The translations under genes were made by a program, and so were the position numbers. A DNA stretch of 23,219 nucleotides. Origin: Ignavibacteria bacterium. GTDB taxonomy: Bacteria > Bacteroidota > Ignavibacteria > Kapaibacteriales > UBA4661. Location: assembly GCA_013298375.1 (NCBI GenBank), contig JAAFHM010000007.1:6354-29572 (forward strand), read 5' to 3'. Positions 22,286 to 23,219 of the stretch are shown piece after piece (position 1 is the first letter of the stretch; each line of letters begins with the position of its first letter). The notes below the pieces were generated by a model. It was not told the DNA's origin and did not search any database. It saw only the letters and a program-made list of their open reading frames with translations.

Positions 22286-23219
22286 GCCATTGTTTCGCTT
22301 GAAGTTGCCAATAAACCAGAACTGCGCCAAGAGCGTATCCAAGAAAAATACCGTACCAAATGCCGTGAACGCCAAAGGGTAAAAAGCGTGAGAAAGCAAG
22401 TATAAGCGGTAGTTGCAGCCCAAAAAGAACAACAACCATCAGCACCATACTCCGTGTGGCATCGCCCGCACCCGAAATCACCCGTAGTGCTAGAATGAGC
22501 GCCACAAAAAATGGATAGGAAAGGGCTGAAATCCTCATATATGCTACCGCCTCACGTACAACCTCTGCATCACGAGTAAATAACGATGCAAAATACTCAC
22601 CGCCCGTAAAAACTGCAAGTCCTAATATTCCCGCAATCCCAATCATCTGTACCGTCGCCACGCGGAAGAAGCTAAAAATACGGGGAATGTTGCCCGCACC
22701 CAAGCATTGCCCGGTGAAGGTTTCAATCGCAACACCCATCGCAAAAATTGGCATAAAAACGAAAAAATCCAGCCGCAAACCCAGTGTATAAGCGGCAGCG
22801 GGGTTTGTTCCGAAGGCATTGTGCATCGTCATCATTATTGCTCTCGAAGCGCCAACAGCCAGATATTGCAAGGACGACGGCACACCAATCACCAGAATAG
22901 CCCGTACTGTCGAGGCTTCTGGCAATGGTAAGCGCCACGTAACGCCAAAACGAGTTGCCCCGCGTATGAGCATGAACATCCCCAGCAACGCCGCACCAAA
23001 ATTCGCTAATGCCGTCGCCAAACCCGCACCAATCATACCAAGTGGCGGTACAATCTGAATATTGACGAAGCGCACACCAAAAATCAGTATCGGCGCAAGC
23101 ACGAGATTGAGTAGCGTAAAACTCACCAGCGTCCGCATCGCAAAACCGGAATTGCCCGTCGAACGCGCCGTGACGTTCATTTGATAGATACAATTTCCAA
23201 ACGCCAAGCCCGCAAGCAG
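22269..23219 (-). CDS. MATE-family multidrug efflux transporter, N-terminally cut by the window
   Basis: At least 316 residues of a larger inner-membrane transporter; the reading frame is open to the window edge, so the apparent start at 23207 is not real. Eight or nine hydrophobic helices are visible. MATE-like sequences include the PPLGMIGAGLATALANF segment in the middle, IGVPSSLQYL at the start of the second bundle, and the RVISGAGDATRSM motif near the end. The family exports cationic drugs in exchange for Na+ or H+. The C-terminus ends in AKKV, and the stop overlaps the serine hydrolase frame. Confidence 0.88.
   Translation of the reverse strand: MLAGLAFGNCIYQMNVTARSTGNSGFAMRTLVSFTLLNLVLAPILIFGVRFVNIQIVPPLGMIGAGLATALANFGAALLGMFMLIRGATRFGVTWRLPLPEASTVRAILVIGVPSSLQYLAVGASRAIMMTMHNAFGTNPAAAYTLGLRLDFFVFMPIFAMGVAIETFTGQCLGAGNIPRIFSFFRVATVQMIGIAGILGLAVFTGGEYFASLFTRDAEVVREAVAYMRISALSYPFFVALILALRVISGAGDATRSMVLMVVVLFGLQLPLILAFSRFLPFGVHGIWYGIFLGYALGAVLVYWQLQAKQWLAKKV

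Noticed and set aside
1..23219. CRISPR arrays, insertion sequences, phage or defence genes
   Set aside because: No spaced direct repeats of array type, no transposase or integrase motifs and no recognised defence proteins were seen on either strand.

Overview
The window looks like a chromosomal segment of a Gram-negative bacterium of the Bacteroidetes/Chlorobi (FCB) assemblage, plausibly a Kapabacteria- or Ignavibacteria-like lineage. The grounds are a type IX secretion C-terminal sorting domain at the left edge, a Bacteroidetes-type promoter (TTTG-N20-TAAATTTG) in front of panD, many genes without a clear Shine-Dalgarno, a Kdo-pathway isomerase, and a DUF6588-like outer-membrane barrel. The phylum call is inference; no rRNA or tRNA is visible. 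Most of the window is ordinary core and envelope metabolism. I see no phage, insertion sequence, CRISPR array or defence island.

Layout. 1-360 (+): the end of a secreted T9SS cargo protein. 394-6370 (-): a four-gene run of DUF6588-like barrel, gamma-glutamyltransferase, multi-pass GT-C-like membrane protein and KdsD isomerase, the last two joined by an ATGA overlap. 6633-6962 (-): a stand-alone AtuA-like domain. 7204-9766 (+): panD, a single-domain GlmU uridyltransferase, methylmalonyl-CoA epimerase and a secreted leucine-rich repeat protein, closed by a strong terminator at 9811-9857. 9955-11097 (+): a membrane family 2 glycosyltransferase. 11098-11651: a 554-bp gap with no convincing gene but two similar, foldable RNA-like units. 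11652-12521 (-): RNase III. 12908-14443 (+): an ScfR/RamB-like XRE regulator behind a cluster of TTTCGC/GCGAAA palindromes. 14624-15475 (-): type III pantothenate kinase. 15665-16465 (-): a secreted coiled-coil protein with a strong terminator and an unusual GTTAAG repeat array upstream. 16752-17801 (+): tRNA 2-selenouridine synthase. 17803-19018 (-): a BatD-like protein and a small partner. 19341-20069 (-): a secreted TPR protein. 20143-20925 (-): a DUF2335 membrane protein flanked by two small ORFs. 21083-23219 (-): a serine beta-lactamase-like hydrolase and a MATE transporter cut by the window edge.

How the genes work together. PanD (beta-alanine) and CoaX (pantothenate kinase) are two steps towards coenzyme A, and the epimerase uses CoA thioesters. 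KdsD and GlmU feed lipopolysaccharide and cell-wall precursors. The ScfR-like regulator belongs to a family that senses acyl-CoA state, so a CoA/propionate theme is possible but unproven.

The most unusual material is non-coding: the tandem RNA-like units between the glycosyltransferase and RNase III genes, the operator-like array before the XRE regulator, and the four-copy GTTAAG array before the coiled-coil gene. None could be checked by database search here.
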